A stretch of DNA of 64,000 bases. It comes from Bacteroidales bacterium UBA3297 (GTDB lineage Bacteria; Bacteroidota; Bacteroidia; Bacteroidales; Paludibacteraceae). Below the pieces are notes generated by a model. That model was not told the DNA's origin. It saw nothing but the letters and a program-made list of their open reading frames with translations, and did not search any database. The first letter of the stretch is position 1. Each line of letters starts with the position of its first letter. A program made the translations under genes and the position numbers. The stretch lies in NCBI GenBank assembly GCA_002362105.1, contig DETD01000019.1, positions 302,820-366,819 of the forward strand, in the 5' to 3' direction. Positions 33,421 through 42,804 of the stretch are shown piece by piece.

Positions 33421-36162
33421 ATGATTGTTGAAAGTTTGGAAAGGATACTGAGCCGTATTGCGGCGTGTGCTACAGGAACGGGTTCCTACATCGGACGTAG
33501 TTATGTGAAAGGCTTGCAAGGCTCTTTTTATGAATACTGGTTCTCCAATAAGAACTATAACGGTTCGCATCTAAGGCAGAACGCCGAAGTGGGACAGATT
33601 GTAGAGCTGTCGAAAAACTCGTATTGGGGAAGAACTGTGTTAGAAGCTAACGTTGTGGGCGATGTCGAAATACCAAGAAAGGGACTTCCCGCGTTGAAGG
33701 CTCATATATATAACACATCGACCTTTGTTCAAGATGGGTACCAAACCCAGAAAATTAAAATCCGCCTTGAGGATGACCCGTTTTTGCGACAATATCCGGT
33801 CTTAAAACAAGCCTTTATTGATATTGCGCGGGAGAAAGCCGACCGTGAGGCGGCAAGAAAGGCGAAAGAGGCCGAACTGGAGCGCCAGAGGAAGGAAGCC
33901 GAGGCTAAGTTGGAGGAAGAGGCGTTGCAACGCGAATTGGAACGTATTGAGGCAGAAAGAAGGGCTGAGGAGGAACGCTTACGGAAAGAAGAGGAGGAAA
34001 AGAAGGCCGAGTATGCACAACGCATTGCCGAGGCAATGGAAAAACAGGAGAAACTGACGCAGGTAGCACAGTTCATCAGAAAGCAGGCCAGCCTGCAGAA
34101 AAACCCGATTTTGGCAAGAGCTCAAAATGAGATAAAGTTCTCGCATCTCTTCGATGGAACAGCCTTGGTGATAACTGGCGGACCGGGTACCGGAAAAACG
34201 ACTACGCTTATCCAACGCCTACAGCTGCTTATGGATGTGAGTGACTTACGTGCAGACTGGAATGTAAGGCTTAGTGACGAGGAAGCCGCCCTTATCAGCC
34301 GAAACTCGGGGAACTGGATGTTCTTCTCGCCAACAGAACAATTGCGCAGTTTCTTGCGCGACAATATGGACTATGAGGGTTTGCAGCGTATAGAGGAGAA
34401 AACCTTTGTTTGGAATGACTTCTTGAAAACAGTGGTGCGAGACAACTACCAGCTGGCAGGTAGCGAGGCCCCGTTCTCACTCTCGAAAAAAATTACGGGT
34501 AGAATGTTCTCTAATACTTTGGATGTGGTGGATACATTCTCGTTTTTTTATGTGGAACGCTTAAAAAATAGGTTGCTGAATCTTTCAAAAATTGTTGCCG
34601 ATAATTTCGAATGGAAGCATGTCGGGAAAAAGGTAACTGAAAGATGCGGTGATGCGCAAAAGTGCACAAACATAAAGGACTTGATACGGTTGTTGGCTGA
34701 GTTGAGCAAATTGAGTGATTTGGATATGGGTCCAGTGTTGTCGGTTCGGCAAATTATAGAAAGAAATCAAACGGGTATTAGGGAACTGTCTACCGAACTC
34801 CTGACAAAACTGAAAACGACACATTCTGAACTTTACGAAAAACTGTTGCTATGGGTGGAGCAGAACTACAAGATAAAGCGGGAAGAAGAGTTGCCTGATG
34901 GAATTAGCTATGACGAAAATACCGAGCGCCAACTCTATGAAAAAGTGCGCGATGTGCTCCGCAAACGTGCGCTGATGATGCGTGACGAGACAGTAAAGAT
35001 TGAGAATCTGGAGGCTGATTTATTCGATATGATTGCCGAAGAGGTAAATGTGGAAGGCCTAAAAACATTGGCAGACAGCGAGTATTTCAGACATTACCTG
35101 TATCCGATAGTCCGCGATTACGAAACCTTCTTGTTGAGCGACATTCCCGATGCGTACAAAGTGTTCCGTAGGGCCATGCTGAAGATGGAGTCCGAGCATT
35201 GGAACTTGTCGCTTTTAGGACAAGTGGTCGAGGAAAAGGAAAACACGCTGCTGGTGTCGGAGGAGCAGGCGCTGCTTGTGGGATTCATAAACAATATGGT
35301 TAAGCAGATAAAGACGCAGGATCCGACCCGTTTTGAAAACTTGAAACATCGCTATGCTATGGCATACAAGGACCTGTGTCGGCCAATTATAGGAATAGAT
35401 GAGGCGACCGACTACAGCATGGTCGATTATTATGGCATTGCCTCGTTACGCCATTATCTGCGTTCGGCAGTCACACTTTCGGGCGATACTATGCAGTGTC
35501 TGCAGAATAATGGAATAACAGACTGGAATATGCTGCGCAATAGCTCTATTTTCAGAGATATTGATGTAAAAGAACTGACTGTATCGTACCGGCAGAGCCC
35601 GAAACTGCTCGATTTGGCTAAACGCCTATACCGAACGGTGATGAACAAACGTACAGCTCCATATACATGCTCGTTAGAGTCGCTATCAAATGCTCCGAAA
35701 CCGTTATGGCATGAAAGCGAAGACGAGGAGGAAAAAGTGGAGTGGGTGGCCAAACGTATCGAAGAGGTACAACGAGCGTACGGCGAATTACCTTTGGTGG
35801 CAATTCTGGTGCGTGATAAAAATGCGGCAAGGGACTTAGAGGAAGCCTTGCAGGAACAGTTTGAGGAAGATGGTGCTGGTATTGATGTAGTTGACTGCAG
35901 TAGGGGCGACCTTTCGTCGAAAAATCCGGTGAGGATATTCCCTATCGATATGGTGAAGGGTATGGAGTTCCAGGTGGTGTTTTTCCATAACATCGATGAG
36001 GTGGAGCACCGTGAACTGATAGATAAATACCTTTATGTGGGGCTGTCGCGAGCTACATTCTTCATGGCTGTGACTACGTCTGATACCAATCTGTCGGGTC
36101 TTGCCGATTTCTCCGACTCTTTCGATAAGAAAGGTAATTGGGAAAAATATAAGCCGGAATAA
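33421..36162 (+). CDS. SF1 (UvrD/Rep-like) helicase with N-terminal coiled coil
   Basis: 913 residues from ATG 33421; an in-frame ATG at 33361 would overlap the upstream gene by 34 bp and is less likely. N-terminal domain of unknown fold (about 1-130), a long charged coiled coil (about 137-217), Walker A GGPGTGKTT near 250-258, DEATDYSMVDYYG, YRQSPKLLDLAKRLY near 725, and the C-terminal motif VKGMEFQVVFFHN...YVGLSRATFFMAV. It would unwind DNA with ATP. The gene is more AT-rich than its upstream neighbours and is flanked by a 75-bp duplication, so it probably joined the operon later. Confidence 0.82.
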   Translation: MIVESLERILSRIAACATGTGSYIGRSYVKGLQGSFYEYWFSNKNYNGSHLRQNAEVGQIVELSKNSYWGRTVLEANVVGDVEIPRKGLPALKAHIYNTSTFVQDGYQTQKIKIRLEDDPFLRQYPVLKQAFIDIAREKADREAARKAKEAELERQRKEAEAKLEEEALQRELERIEAERRAEEERLRKEEEEKKAEYAQRIAEAMEKQEKLTQVAQFIRKQASLQKNPILARAQNEIKFSHLFDGTALVITGGPGTGKTTTLIQRLQLLMDVSDLRADWNVRLSDEEAALISRNSGNWMFFSPTEQLRSFLRDNMDYEGLQRIEEKTFVWNDFLKTVVRDNYQLAGSEAPFSLSKKITGRMFSNTLDVVDTFSFFYVERLKNRLLNLSKIVADNFEWKHVGKKVTERCGDAQKCTNIKDLIRLLAELSKLSDLDMGPVLSVRQIIERNQTGIRELSTELLTKLKTTHSELYEKLLLWVEQNYKIKREEELPDGISYDENTERQLYEKVRDVLRKRALMMRDETVKIENLEADLFDMIAEEVNVEGLKTLADSEYFRHYLYPIVRDYETFLLSDIPDAYKVFRRAMLKMESEHWNLSLLGQVVEEKENTLLVSEEQALLVGFINNMVKQIKTQDPTRFENLKHRYAMAYKDLCRPIIGIDEATDYSMVDYYGIASLRHYLRSAVTLSGDTMQCLQNNGITDWNMLRNSSIFRDIDVKELTVSYRQSPKLLDLAKRLYRTVMNKRTAPYTCSLESLSNAPKPLWHESEDEEEKVEWVAKRIEEVQRAYGELPLVAILVRDKNAARDLEEALQEQFEEDGAGIDVVDCSRGDLSSKNPVRIFPIDMVKGMEFQVVFFHNIDEVEHRELIDKYLYVGLSRATFFMAVTTSDTNLSGLADFSDSFDKKGNWEKYKPE

Positions 36163-36176
36163 ATAGTGACGATTAT

Positions 36177-36251
36177 ATGAAAAACCAAGACGCCTTTACC
36201 CTCGGTTTTGGCAAGAAATGGAAGAAGTTTATGGCAAACAGAGTGGTGTGA
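36177..36251 (+). pseudogene. Orphan duplicate of the 3' end of the DndE-HerA gene
   Basis: 24 codons plus stop encode KNQDAFTLGFGKKWKKFMAN and RVV, the same as the end of the gene at 33320-33394. The DNA differs only at synonymous positions apart from the first codon. It uses GCC/ACC/CTC/GGC/AAG codons like the body of the DndE-HerA gene, so it looks like the original 3' end left behind when the helicase gene was inserted. Confidence 0.85.
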
Positions 36252-36284
36252 GAAAAACGTCAAAAGGAAACATCTGCAAACGAG

Positions 36285-36331
36285 AAAGCCGGATGCAAAG
36301 GCAAGGGCCTTGTCGCATCCGGCTTTTTTTT
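36285..36331. terminator. Terminator at the end of the defence operon
   Basis: AAAGCCGGATGC (36285-36296) / GCATCCGGCTTT (36314-36325) with an inner CAAGG/CCTTG, then eight Ts. It may also serve the convergent peptidase gene. Confidence 0.9.
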
Positions 36332-36348
36332 ACATTTAATGCGCGAGA

Positions 36349-37662
36349 TCAGCGTCTGATGGTAATAGCGTGTACGCCAGATTCGAAATTATAGCTGGCA
36401 GAATGGCTGTTGCTATCGTAACTCTGAGCGTTCTGAGTGTCGAAAGAACCGCTTATGAAGTATCCGTTACAGTTGCCTTCCCATCCCCAATTGTTGTGAA
36501 CAAAGTCGACGTTGAGCTTATGATAGATAGTTTTGCCAATTAGGACAATAGGAATGTTAATCGTCATAGTACGGTATCCGTCTTGTGCCCAACCGTGTCC
36601 GCCTTCAGTCGCATAACCATAAATAAATACAGGTCTGTTATAACTTCTCATGAAGTTTTTAACGTTGGTCCAATCGTATTCAGACGATTGAGCGACAAAT
36701 CCATTATTGTTACTCCAGTAGGTGACCATTTCTGGATTAGCACCGCTGCCGCCATGTGCGCCACAATGAAAGTCAGTACCAAGAGCGATAGCGACGTTCT
36801 TCATAAGAATGGCAGTGTTCTTTTTTCTAACCATTTGTGCGACAGAAGAAGTAGAGGTACTGTTAATGGTGTTCCAACTGATGGTAGTACCATTGATAAC
36901 AGCAGGATATCTGAACACATTAAGAATCTGCGAGAATGCGGTCGCGGCACAGCCGGTGACGGCTTTGTTCGTACAGCCAGGAGTGGTACACTGTCCGCAT
37001 TCTCCGTTATAGTATGAACCCTGTCCCCAAGTGGTAGTGATGAGAGGTGTCATTACGTCGGTGATGGTAGAAGAGCTAGAAGCACGGAGTTGTGACTTGC
37101 TGAAAGAACCCTCTTTTTCGGCTTTCTCAACTTGAGCCAGGAATGCGTCTTTGTTCTCTTCGAATGAGTTGATAGCGTTGGCGATGTAGTTGTTCGTCCT
37201 TTCAATCATATAAGCTAGCTCTGGCTTAGAACTAATAGTCTGTTTGTCGATATTGGTGTTTTCAAAGAACGCAAGTACAGGATAAACGACACGGTCGTCG
37301 GCGGCAACATAAGCAAAACCGGCACTATCGGCAAAGTTAACAATATATGCGAGTGTGTCGGAAATGGAACTAGCAAGGTTGAAACGGAGTGAGTTGCTGG
37401 TAATGAAAGCCTCTACTTTCCCAACTTTGAGTGCTTTGCCACTTTTCAAACCATTTTTGTTGGCAGCAGTCAACGCGTCGATAGCGTACTGTTCGGCCTC
37501 GTTTTGTTTGATTTTGTGGTTGCTGGAATAAAGAGCCTTGATGTTGCAAGAGGCTGTTGATTCCTTAGGTTGAGACTTGATTGAAGCGCTTTCTTCTTTA
37601 TCTTGACAAGAGTACAAGAACAGAGATGATAGTACTAGCAAAGAAAAACAATACTTTTTCAT
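36349..37662 (-). CDS. C10 family (streptopain-like) cysteine peptidase lipoprotein
   Basis: 437 residues. Lipobox LFLYSC with Cys 19. Spi-type pro-inhibitor region at about 45-135 (LAYIVNF..SAGFAYVAADDRVVYPVLAF). Mature peptidase has catalytic Cys 238 in AVTGCAATAFSQILNVFRYP and His 356 in GGHGWAQDGYRT. C10 peptidases of Bacteroidota degrade host or dietary proteins and are made as inactive zymogens. It probably sits on the outer membrane. Own promoter on the minus strand. Confidence 0.87.
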   Translation of the reverse strand: MKKYCFSLLVLSSLFLYSCQDKEESASIKSQPKESTASCNIKALYSSNHKIKQNEAEQYAIDALTAANKNGLKSGKALKVGKVEAFITSNSLRFNLASSISDTLAYIVNFADSAGFAYVAADDRVVYPVLAFFENTNIDKQTISSKPELAYMIERTNNYIANAINSFEENKDAFLAQVEKAEKEGSFSKSQLRASSSSTITDVMTPLITTTWGQGSYYNGECGQCTTPGCTNKAVTGCAATAFSQILNVFRYPAVINGTTISWNTINSTSTSSVAQMVRKKNTAILMKNVAIALGTDFHCGAHGGSGANPEMVTYWSNNNGFVAQSSEYDWTNVKNFMRSYNRPVFIYGYATEGGHGWAQDGYRTMTINIPIVLIGKTIYHKLNVDFVHNNWGWEGNCNGYFISGSFDTQNAQSYDSNSHSASYNFESGVHAITIRR

Positions 37663-37792
37663 TGTAATTATAATAAAAACAATGCAGTCGATGAATAATA
37701 ATCAACCATATGTGACTGCTTAACTTATGATTGACTTGAAAATAAATTGCTTATATAGAATATGTTGTATTTTTTTAAATAACTTGATATAG

Positions 37793-37824
37793 CAAAGATA
37801 AATATATTATTAGAATTAATCAAA
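37793..37824 (-). promoter_or_regulatory. Consensus promoter of the C10 peptidase gene
   Basis: Minus strand: TTTG (37821-37824), 20 bp, TATCTTTG (37793-37800). It leaves a 5'-UTR of about 120 nt. Confidence 0.65.
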
Positions 37825-37925
37825 AATAATAAATGGGAAAATTAATCTTTTCGTTTGATTATAAATTATAAGGGCGCTTTATCTGCTTGAAATTGTGCTT
37901 GGAATGACAAAAAATAAAATTTTTA

Positions 37926-38157
37926 TTGTATGTGTTACTTTCTGAAGAATATTGTTCATACGATTTTTTTAATATCAAAGGTAGCTTTGAACGCAATGTC
38001 TCGTGGCCGAGTTGATGCCAAGTATTTGTTCGAGATGGGAGGAAAAACAAAAACATTGAACAGCTTAGAGAGTTGCCCGACAGTTATCTGGCGGTTGATG
38101 GAATTGAAATTGGCCACCATAACCGAATACCGTTATGGATGTTCGGACTGTTGTATT
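37926..38157 (+). pseudogene. Decayed gene fragment of unknown family
   Basis: Protein-like sequence jumps between frames. SEEYCSYDFFNIKGSFERN begins at 37941 and stops soon after. SRGRVDAKYLFEM (around 37997-38037) is in a second frame. IEQLRELPDSYLAVDGIE and then IGHHNRIPLWMFGLLY (38055-38157, ending in TAG) are in another. Together they look like the C-terminus of one protein broken by frameshifts. I do not recognise the family. The rest of 37663-38268 is AT-rich and holds promoters only. Confidence 0.5.
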
Positions 38158-38268
38158 AGTATAAGTGGGCATATGCGGTTACAATTTTTTTTAATAGATA
38201 TTCTTCGTTGTAAAAAATGTCAGGAATGTGTCTTGATTTATATATTTTTGTCTAAAATATAATTTCAT

Positions 38269-39624
38269 ATGGCGAACGAACTAGACGAATTGAGAAACGC
38301 ATATAATCTGTCTCCCGACAATGTGTTCATCCAGAAAATGTACTTTAACCAACTGAAAATTGCTGGTAGCTGGGCGGAGGCTAAGCCCGTGCTGCAACGT
38401 TTGCTGAAAGCCGAACCCCATGAAGACGGGTGGAAGGCCGAGATGGGTCGTTTGCTTTATGAAATGCGTTCGTTGTCGGAGGGTATCCTCTTTCTGGAAG
38501 ATGTGATAGGGAAAGGAGGCCGACGTCCCGAATACTATTGTTTCTTGGCCAAACTCTATGCACGCGAACATAGTGTGGACAACGCAAACTTCTATTTCAA
38601 CAAGTTGAAACGCGAATTTCCGGAATATGAGGACAGCGAGTTGGACGACTTGTTCCGGCAACCGGTCAGACAAACGACGGGTTATGGCAGCAGAGGCGAA
38701 ATGGAAGAAGACGGTGCGTATGAGGCACAATCTGTGAGGAGCCGGAAATTCGAGAAAATGGAGAAACCGGATGTTTCCTTCAAGGATGTGGGCGGCATGG
38801 AACAGCTGAAAGAGGAGATTTCCATGAAGATTATCAATCCGATAAAGAATTCCGATTTGTTTAAGGAGTACGGGCAGACCATAGGTGGCGGTTTGTTGCT
38901 ATACGGCCCTCCGGGTTGTGGAAAAACCTTTATTGCCAAAGCAACCGCTGGCGAAATAGATGCCGCGTTCTTCTCGGTGGGACTTACCGATGTTCTCGAT
39001 ATGTATGTAGGTCAGAGCGAACATAACTTGAAAGACATCTTCGAAGAAGCGCGTGCCAACACCCCCGCCGTCCTTTTCTTCGACGAACTGGATGCGCTGG
39101 GCGGTAACCGTACAGACCGGAAGAATTCGGCCTCGCGTGAACTGATTAATGCCTTTTTGCAGGAATTGGATGGCGTGAGTGGCTCGAACGACGGCATCTT
39201 GTTCCTGGGGGCGACCAACACGCCTTGGTATATCGACACGGCCTTTAAACGTCCGGGACGTTTCGGACAGGCTATTTTTGTGGCCCCGCCTGATGTAGTG
39301 GCCCGAGAAGAGATTCTGTCGATACACTTGAAGGGAAAACCCGTGGAAGAACACCTCGATTTGAGAAAGGTGGCAGAAAAAACGGAGTATTTTACAGGAG
39401 CGGACTTAAAGTCGCTGGTGGACCTGACCATACAGGACAAACTGAAGGAGATTATGAAAACAGGCAGGCGCGAACCTGTCACAGCCAAAGATTTGTTGAA
39501 AAAGTGCGCAGAAATACATCCGTCTTCTAACGAATGGTTTGAGACGGCCAAAAACTACGCTATATATTCCAACCAGCACGGCCAATACGACGAAATTTTG
39601 AAGTATTTGAAGATTAAAAAGTAA
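38269..39624 (+). CDS. AAA+ ATPase with TPR-like N-terminus
   Basis: 451 residues. The N-terminal about 130 residues form TPR-like helices (NVFIQKMYFNQLKIAGSWAEAKPVLQRLLK...). The AAA module has Walker A GPPGCGKT near 211-218, Walker B LFFDELDAL near 270, and the arginine-finger region FKRPGRFGQ. It resembles FtsH/Vps4-class AAA proteins without a protease. The next gene also encodes a TPR protein, with membrane spans, suggesting a two-protein remodelling machine at the membrane (inference). Confidence 0.8.
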   Translation: MANELDELRNAYNLSPDNVFIQKMYFNQLKIAGSWAEAKPVLQRLLKAEPHEDGWKAEMGRLLYEMRSLSEGILFLEDVIGKGGRRPEYYCFLAKLYAREHSVDNANFYFNKLKREFPEYEDSELDDLFRQPVRQTTGYGSRGEMEEDGAYEAQSVRSRKFEKMEKPDVSFKDVGGMEQLKEEISMKIINPIKNSDLFKEYGQTIGGGLLLYGPPGCGKTFIAKATAGEIDAAFFSVGLTDVLDMYVGQSEHNLKDIFEEARANTPAVLFFDELDALGGNRTDRKNSASRELINAFLQELDGVSGSNDGILFLGATNTPWYIDTAFKRPGRFGQAIFVAPPDVVAREEILSIHLKGKPVEEHLDLRKVAEKTEYFTGADLKSLVDLTIQDKLKEIMKTGRREPVTAKDLLKKCAEIHPSSNEWFETAKNYAIYSNQHGQYDEILKYLKIKK

Positions 39625-39713
39625 TGGCTGAAGAGGGAACCAAAAGGCAGATGGAGCAGTGTGTACGCATTATCCAATCCCTCACTCGAAAACAATTAAA
39701 GATATCATAAAGA

Positions 39714-40943
39714 ATGGACAGCACATACGACAGAATAGAGGCCCTTATAGAAATGCGCCGGTACGATGAAGCCGTAAAACTCGTAAGGGAAAGTTTAGAG
39801 AAGGAACCCAACGACGGCGAACTTTTCACACTGTGGGCCAAATGCGAGCTGCTGAAGTCGAATTACGCCGATGTGGAGAAACTCTGCAAGAAGGCTTTGT
39901 CGATAGATGCCGAAAACTTTAATGCAAAATTCCTGTTGGCCTGCGGGTATAACGACAATGAAAAATACGACCAGTCGTTAAAGGTGCTAAAAGAGTTGCT
40001 GAACGAGAATCCGGAAGAACCGGGGATCTATTATCTGTTGGCTGCCTCGCTCTATGGGAAAGGTGATTTTGCGAGAGCCTTGAAGGCTGTTGACAAGGCT
40101 TTGACTTATGCGCCAAACGATTCCGACTATCTGGTGCTAAAGTCGCGTATCTACCGTATAAAGGGAGACAGGGCGCAAGCGGAGTTCTATGCCAACAAAG
40201 CGGTGAATTCGGCGCCCGACGAGTCTGACGTCCTGGTTGAAAAAGGCTGGGTGGCAATCGAGCGGGGGCGAGTGGCCGAGTCGCGGGAACTTTTTGCCCA
40301 GGGTTTGGCCATTAATCCGACCAACGACTATGCGAAAGAGGGGTTGAAGTATGCCCTGAAATCGGAGAACTGGTTCTTCAAGATAGTTTTCCGTTTTTCG
40401 TTGTTCCTGCGTGGGTTTTCCGGAAACGGACGTTTTTTGTTCATGATGGGCATTGTGGCGTTGGTTACGGTATTGCGACAGGTAGCAGACAAATGGCTAA
40501 TGCTGGGTGTAGTGGTGGCAGCGGTCTATTTATTGCTGGTCGTAGCCGTCTCAACCATCGATCCGTTGTCGAATCTGGCGTTGGCAGCCAACCCCTATGG
40601 CCGCAATTTGTTGCGGAAGGAAGAACTGTTAGAGGCGTATGTGGCGTTGGCCATCTGGGTCGTGTTCTTTCTTGTACTGGTCGTGAACTTCAGCACCGGG
40701 CAGCCTGTGTTGCCTGCCTTTTCGGTGTTGTTACTCACCTTCCCCGTGAAGCGGACATTTGAACGGTGGGGAAAGCCAAGTTTCAGAAAGTTCCTGGCAT
40801 TTACAGCGCTAATGGTCGCTGCGGTGTTTTATTTCTGTATAGGAACGTGGCTGGGCGTGGAAATAGAGAAGACGATTGTCGGCTTGTTCATTGTGGGCGC
40901 AGTCGTGACGTCGTGGATGAGCCTCTCGCAACCTTCCGATTGA
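39714..40943 (+). CDS. TPR-repeat membrane protein
   Basis: 409 residues. About five tetratricopeptide repeats (1-200: YDRIEALIEMRRYDEAVKLV, ...PDESDVLVEKGWVAIERGRV) are followed by five or so hydrophobic spans (about 235-405). No signal peptide, so the TPR part is probably cytoplasmic and faces the AAA partner upstream. It is 89 bp downstream of that gene on the same strand. Confidence 0.7.
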   Translation: MDSTYDRIEALIEMRRYDEAVKLVRESLEKEPNDGELFTLWAKCELLKSNYADVEKLCKKALSIDAENFNAKFLLACGYNDNEKYDQSLKVLKELLNENPEEPGIYYLLAASLYGKGDFARALKAVDKALTYAPNDSDYLVLKSRIYRIKGDRAQAEFYANKAVNSAPDESDVLVEKGWVAIERGRVAESRELFAQGLAINPTNDYAKEGLKYALKSENWFFKIVFRFSLFLRGFSGNGRFLFMMGIVALVTVLRQVADKWLMLGVVVAAVYLLLVVAVSTIDPLSNLALAANPYGRNLLRKEELLEAYVALAIWVVFFLVLVVNFSTGQPVLPAFSVLLLTFPVKRTFERWGKPSFRKFLAFTALMVAAVFYFCIGTWLGVEIEKTIVGLFIVGAVVTSWMSLSQPSD

Positions 40944-41063
40944 AGTGTGGAAGAACAAATGAAAGAGCCGTTTGATTTAGAGCCAAAAAATACTGTTATA
41001 GATAATCATTTTATTAAAATAAATGTATATTTGTGCAATGTTGTCTCTAAATTTGAAAAGAAT

Positions 41064-42542
41064 ATGAAAAAGATTGTTTCTCTGTTCCTTCTCAATGCAG
41101 CGTTGGCTTTGAACAGTACGGCGGCCGATTGGCAAATGGTTGGCCTCAGCTCGAAAGTGACAGGCGTACAGCCTATGACGGGGTTGGTGTTGTGGCCCGA
41201 AGAAGCCAAGAAACTTTATAGTACTTATGGCGATGCCCATGCGTTGGAATACTCGTATCTTGCTCCGTGCAAGGTGGTGAAAAATGGTGAAGTGGACGGC
41301 CCGATAGAATATGACTGGACGTATTTGGAAAAAATTTTGGATGACGTCAAAAGCCGTAACCACCAAGCCGTTTTGCGTTTCTTCTATGAATATCCGGGTG
41401 TGCCGATGGTAGATGGAGATTCTGGAACAACGGCTGTGCCTGCCTATATAAAGGCCCAGAAGAACTATAGTGAGCTTTTTGTAGATGTGAAAGAAGACGG
41501 TCCTACCTACTATGCCGATTGGAGTAACAAGGAATTGAAGCGTTTTACCAAACAGTTCTATACCGATTTCTCGAAACGCTATGGAAAAGACCCCCGCATA
41601 GCCTTTTTGGAGGTTGGTTTCGGACACTGGTCGGAATACCACATTTACAACGAAGACGGGGTGGATTTACAGTTGGGAAAGAATTTCCCTAGTAAGGACT
41701 ACCAGAAAGAGTTCTTCCAGCACCTCTCGGAGGTGATGGAAATACCATGGGCCATCAGTATTGATGCCGCAGACGATGAATACACCTCATTTGCCACAGA
41801 CAAAGCTTTGCGCAAACTGTCGTTCGGACTTTTTGACGACTCATTTATGCATAAGGGACATGAACTAGGTTCTGATGATGGCTATAACGAGGAATGTTGG
41901 AACACGATGGGTGAAAACCGCTGGAAAACGGGTGTCTGTGGTGGTGAAATAAGTTACTACAGCAGTTCGGACCAGAAAAATTTCACCAGCGAGAAAGGTA
42001 TGTATGGCCACACGTGGGACGAACAGTCGGACAAGTACCACATCACGTTTATGATTGCGAACGATAATCCGTCGAAAAACAAGTACAACAACGTTGGTCG
42101 CTTTAAAGAGTGCAGCATGGCGACGGGCTACCATTTTGTGGTGACCAGTTGCAAGACCGACGGAACGCAGACCAAGATTGTGGTGAAGAACGATGGCGTT
42201 GCACCATTGTACAAGGATGCCTATTTCGCCATCGGGTCGATACGTTCGGGCGAAAGTCTGCGCGGTTTGTTGCCGAAAGAGTCGGTTGAGGTGACAATTG
42301 ACGCTGCGCTGGAATGTGACGGAAACGGGAACGCACTGGTAAAGCCTGTTATTGAGTCCGATTATATTCTTGACACGCAGACGATAGAATACGACTGCGA
42401 CATTGCAACGACTGGCGCAGAAGTGGTAAAACAGTCGGCCGAAGGCGGTGAACAACAACGGTACACTGTTTTAGGCAAAAAAGTGTCGGACGACTATCGG
42501 GGAATAGTTGTCACAAACGGGAAAAAGGTAATAGAAAGATAA
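41064..42542 (+). CDS. Secreted DUF4874/DUF4832 glycosidase-like protein
   Basis: 492 residues from ATG 41064, chosen because MKKIVSLFLLNAALALNSTAA is a signal peptide. The TIM-barrel-like N-terminal part (WTYLEKILDDVKSRNHQAVLRFFYEYPG, ...RIAFLEVGFGHWSEYH) matches DUF4874 and the C-terminal part DUF4832 (GRFKECSMATGYHFVVTSC...KNDGVAPLYKDAYFAIGS). The end YTVLGKKVSDDYRGIVVTNGKKVIE resembles a short T9SS sorting tail. The substrate is unknown, probably a glycan. Confidence 0.75.
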   Translation: MKKIVSLFLLNAALALNSTAADWQMVGLSSKVTGVQPMTGLVLWPEEAKKLYSTYGDAHALEYSYLAPCKVVKNGEVDGPIEYDWTYLEKILDDVKSRNHQAVLRFFYEYPGVPMVDGDSGTTAVPAYIKAQKNYSELFVDVKEDGPTYYADWSNKELKRFTKQFYTDFSKRYGKDPRIAFLEVGFGHWSEYHIYNEDGVDLQLGKNFPSKDYQKEFFQHLSEVMEIPWAISIDAADDEYTSFATDKALRKLSFGLFDDSFMHKGHELGSDDGYNEECWNTMGENRWKTGVCGGEISYYSSSDQKNFTSEKGMYGHTWDEQSDKYHITFMIANDNPSKNKYNNVGRFKECSMATGYHFVVTSCKTDGTQTKIVVKNDGVAPLYKDAYFAIGSIRSGESLRGLLPKESVEVTIDAALECDGNGNALVKPVIESDYILDTQTIEYDCDIATTGAEVVKQSAEGGEQQRYTVLGKKVSDDYRGIVVTNGKKVIER

Positions 42543-42551
42543 ATGGTCCAT

Positions 42552-42592
42552 TCCCTCTCTGTAAGGTAGCTTATGGAGAGGGATTTTTTTTG
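42552..42592 (+). terminator. Terminator of the DUF4832 gene
   Basis: TCCCTCTC (42552-42559) / GAGAGGGA (42576-42583), then eight Ts. Confidence 0.88.
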
Positions 42593-42725
42593 AGTGATAG
42601 GGAAACCCTAGCCACAGACCTGCCGCACGTTGGCAGAAAAGTCTGGAAAAACAGCGTAGCCGATGTCGGTAAATCATAGCATTGGAAAGTCGGTAGGCAA
42701 ACCATCGACAAAAATGTGGTTGTAG

Positions 42726-42756
42726 GTTGTCTTTTGCCCCTGAATGCTTATATTTG
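42726..42756 (+). promoter_or_regulatory. Fumarase promoter
   Basis: TTG (42726-42728), 20 bp, TATATTTG (42749-42756), 48 bp before the ATG. Confidence 0.55.
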
Positions 42757-42804
42757 CGTATAAATTCAAAAAAACAAACTAAAAAACAAAACCACATACA
42801 AATT

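Noticed and set aside
37930..38262. 110-codon frame as an intact small gene
   Set aside because: Protein-like signal switches frame within it, so it is better explained as a decayed fragment.
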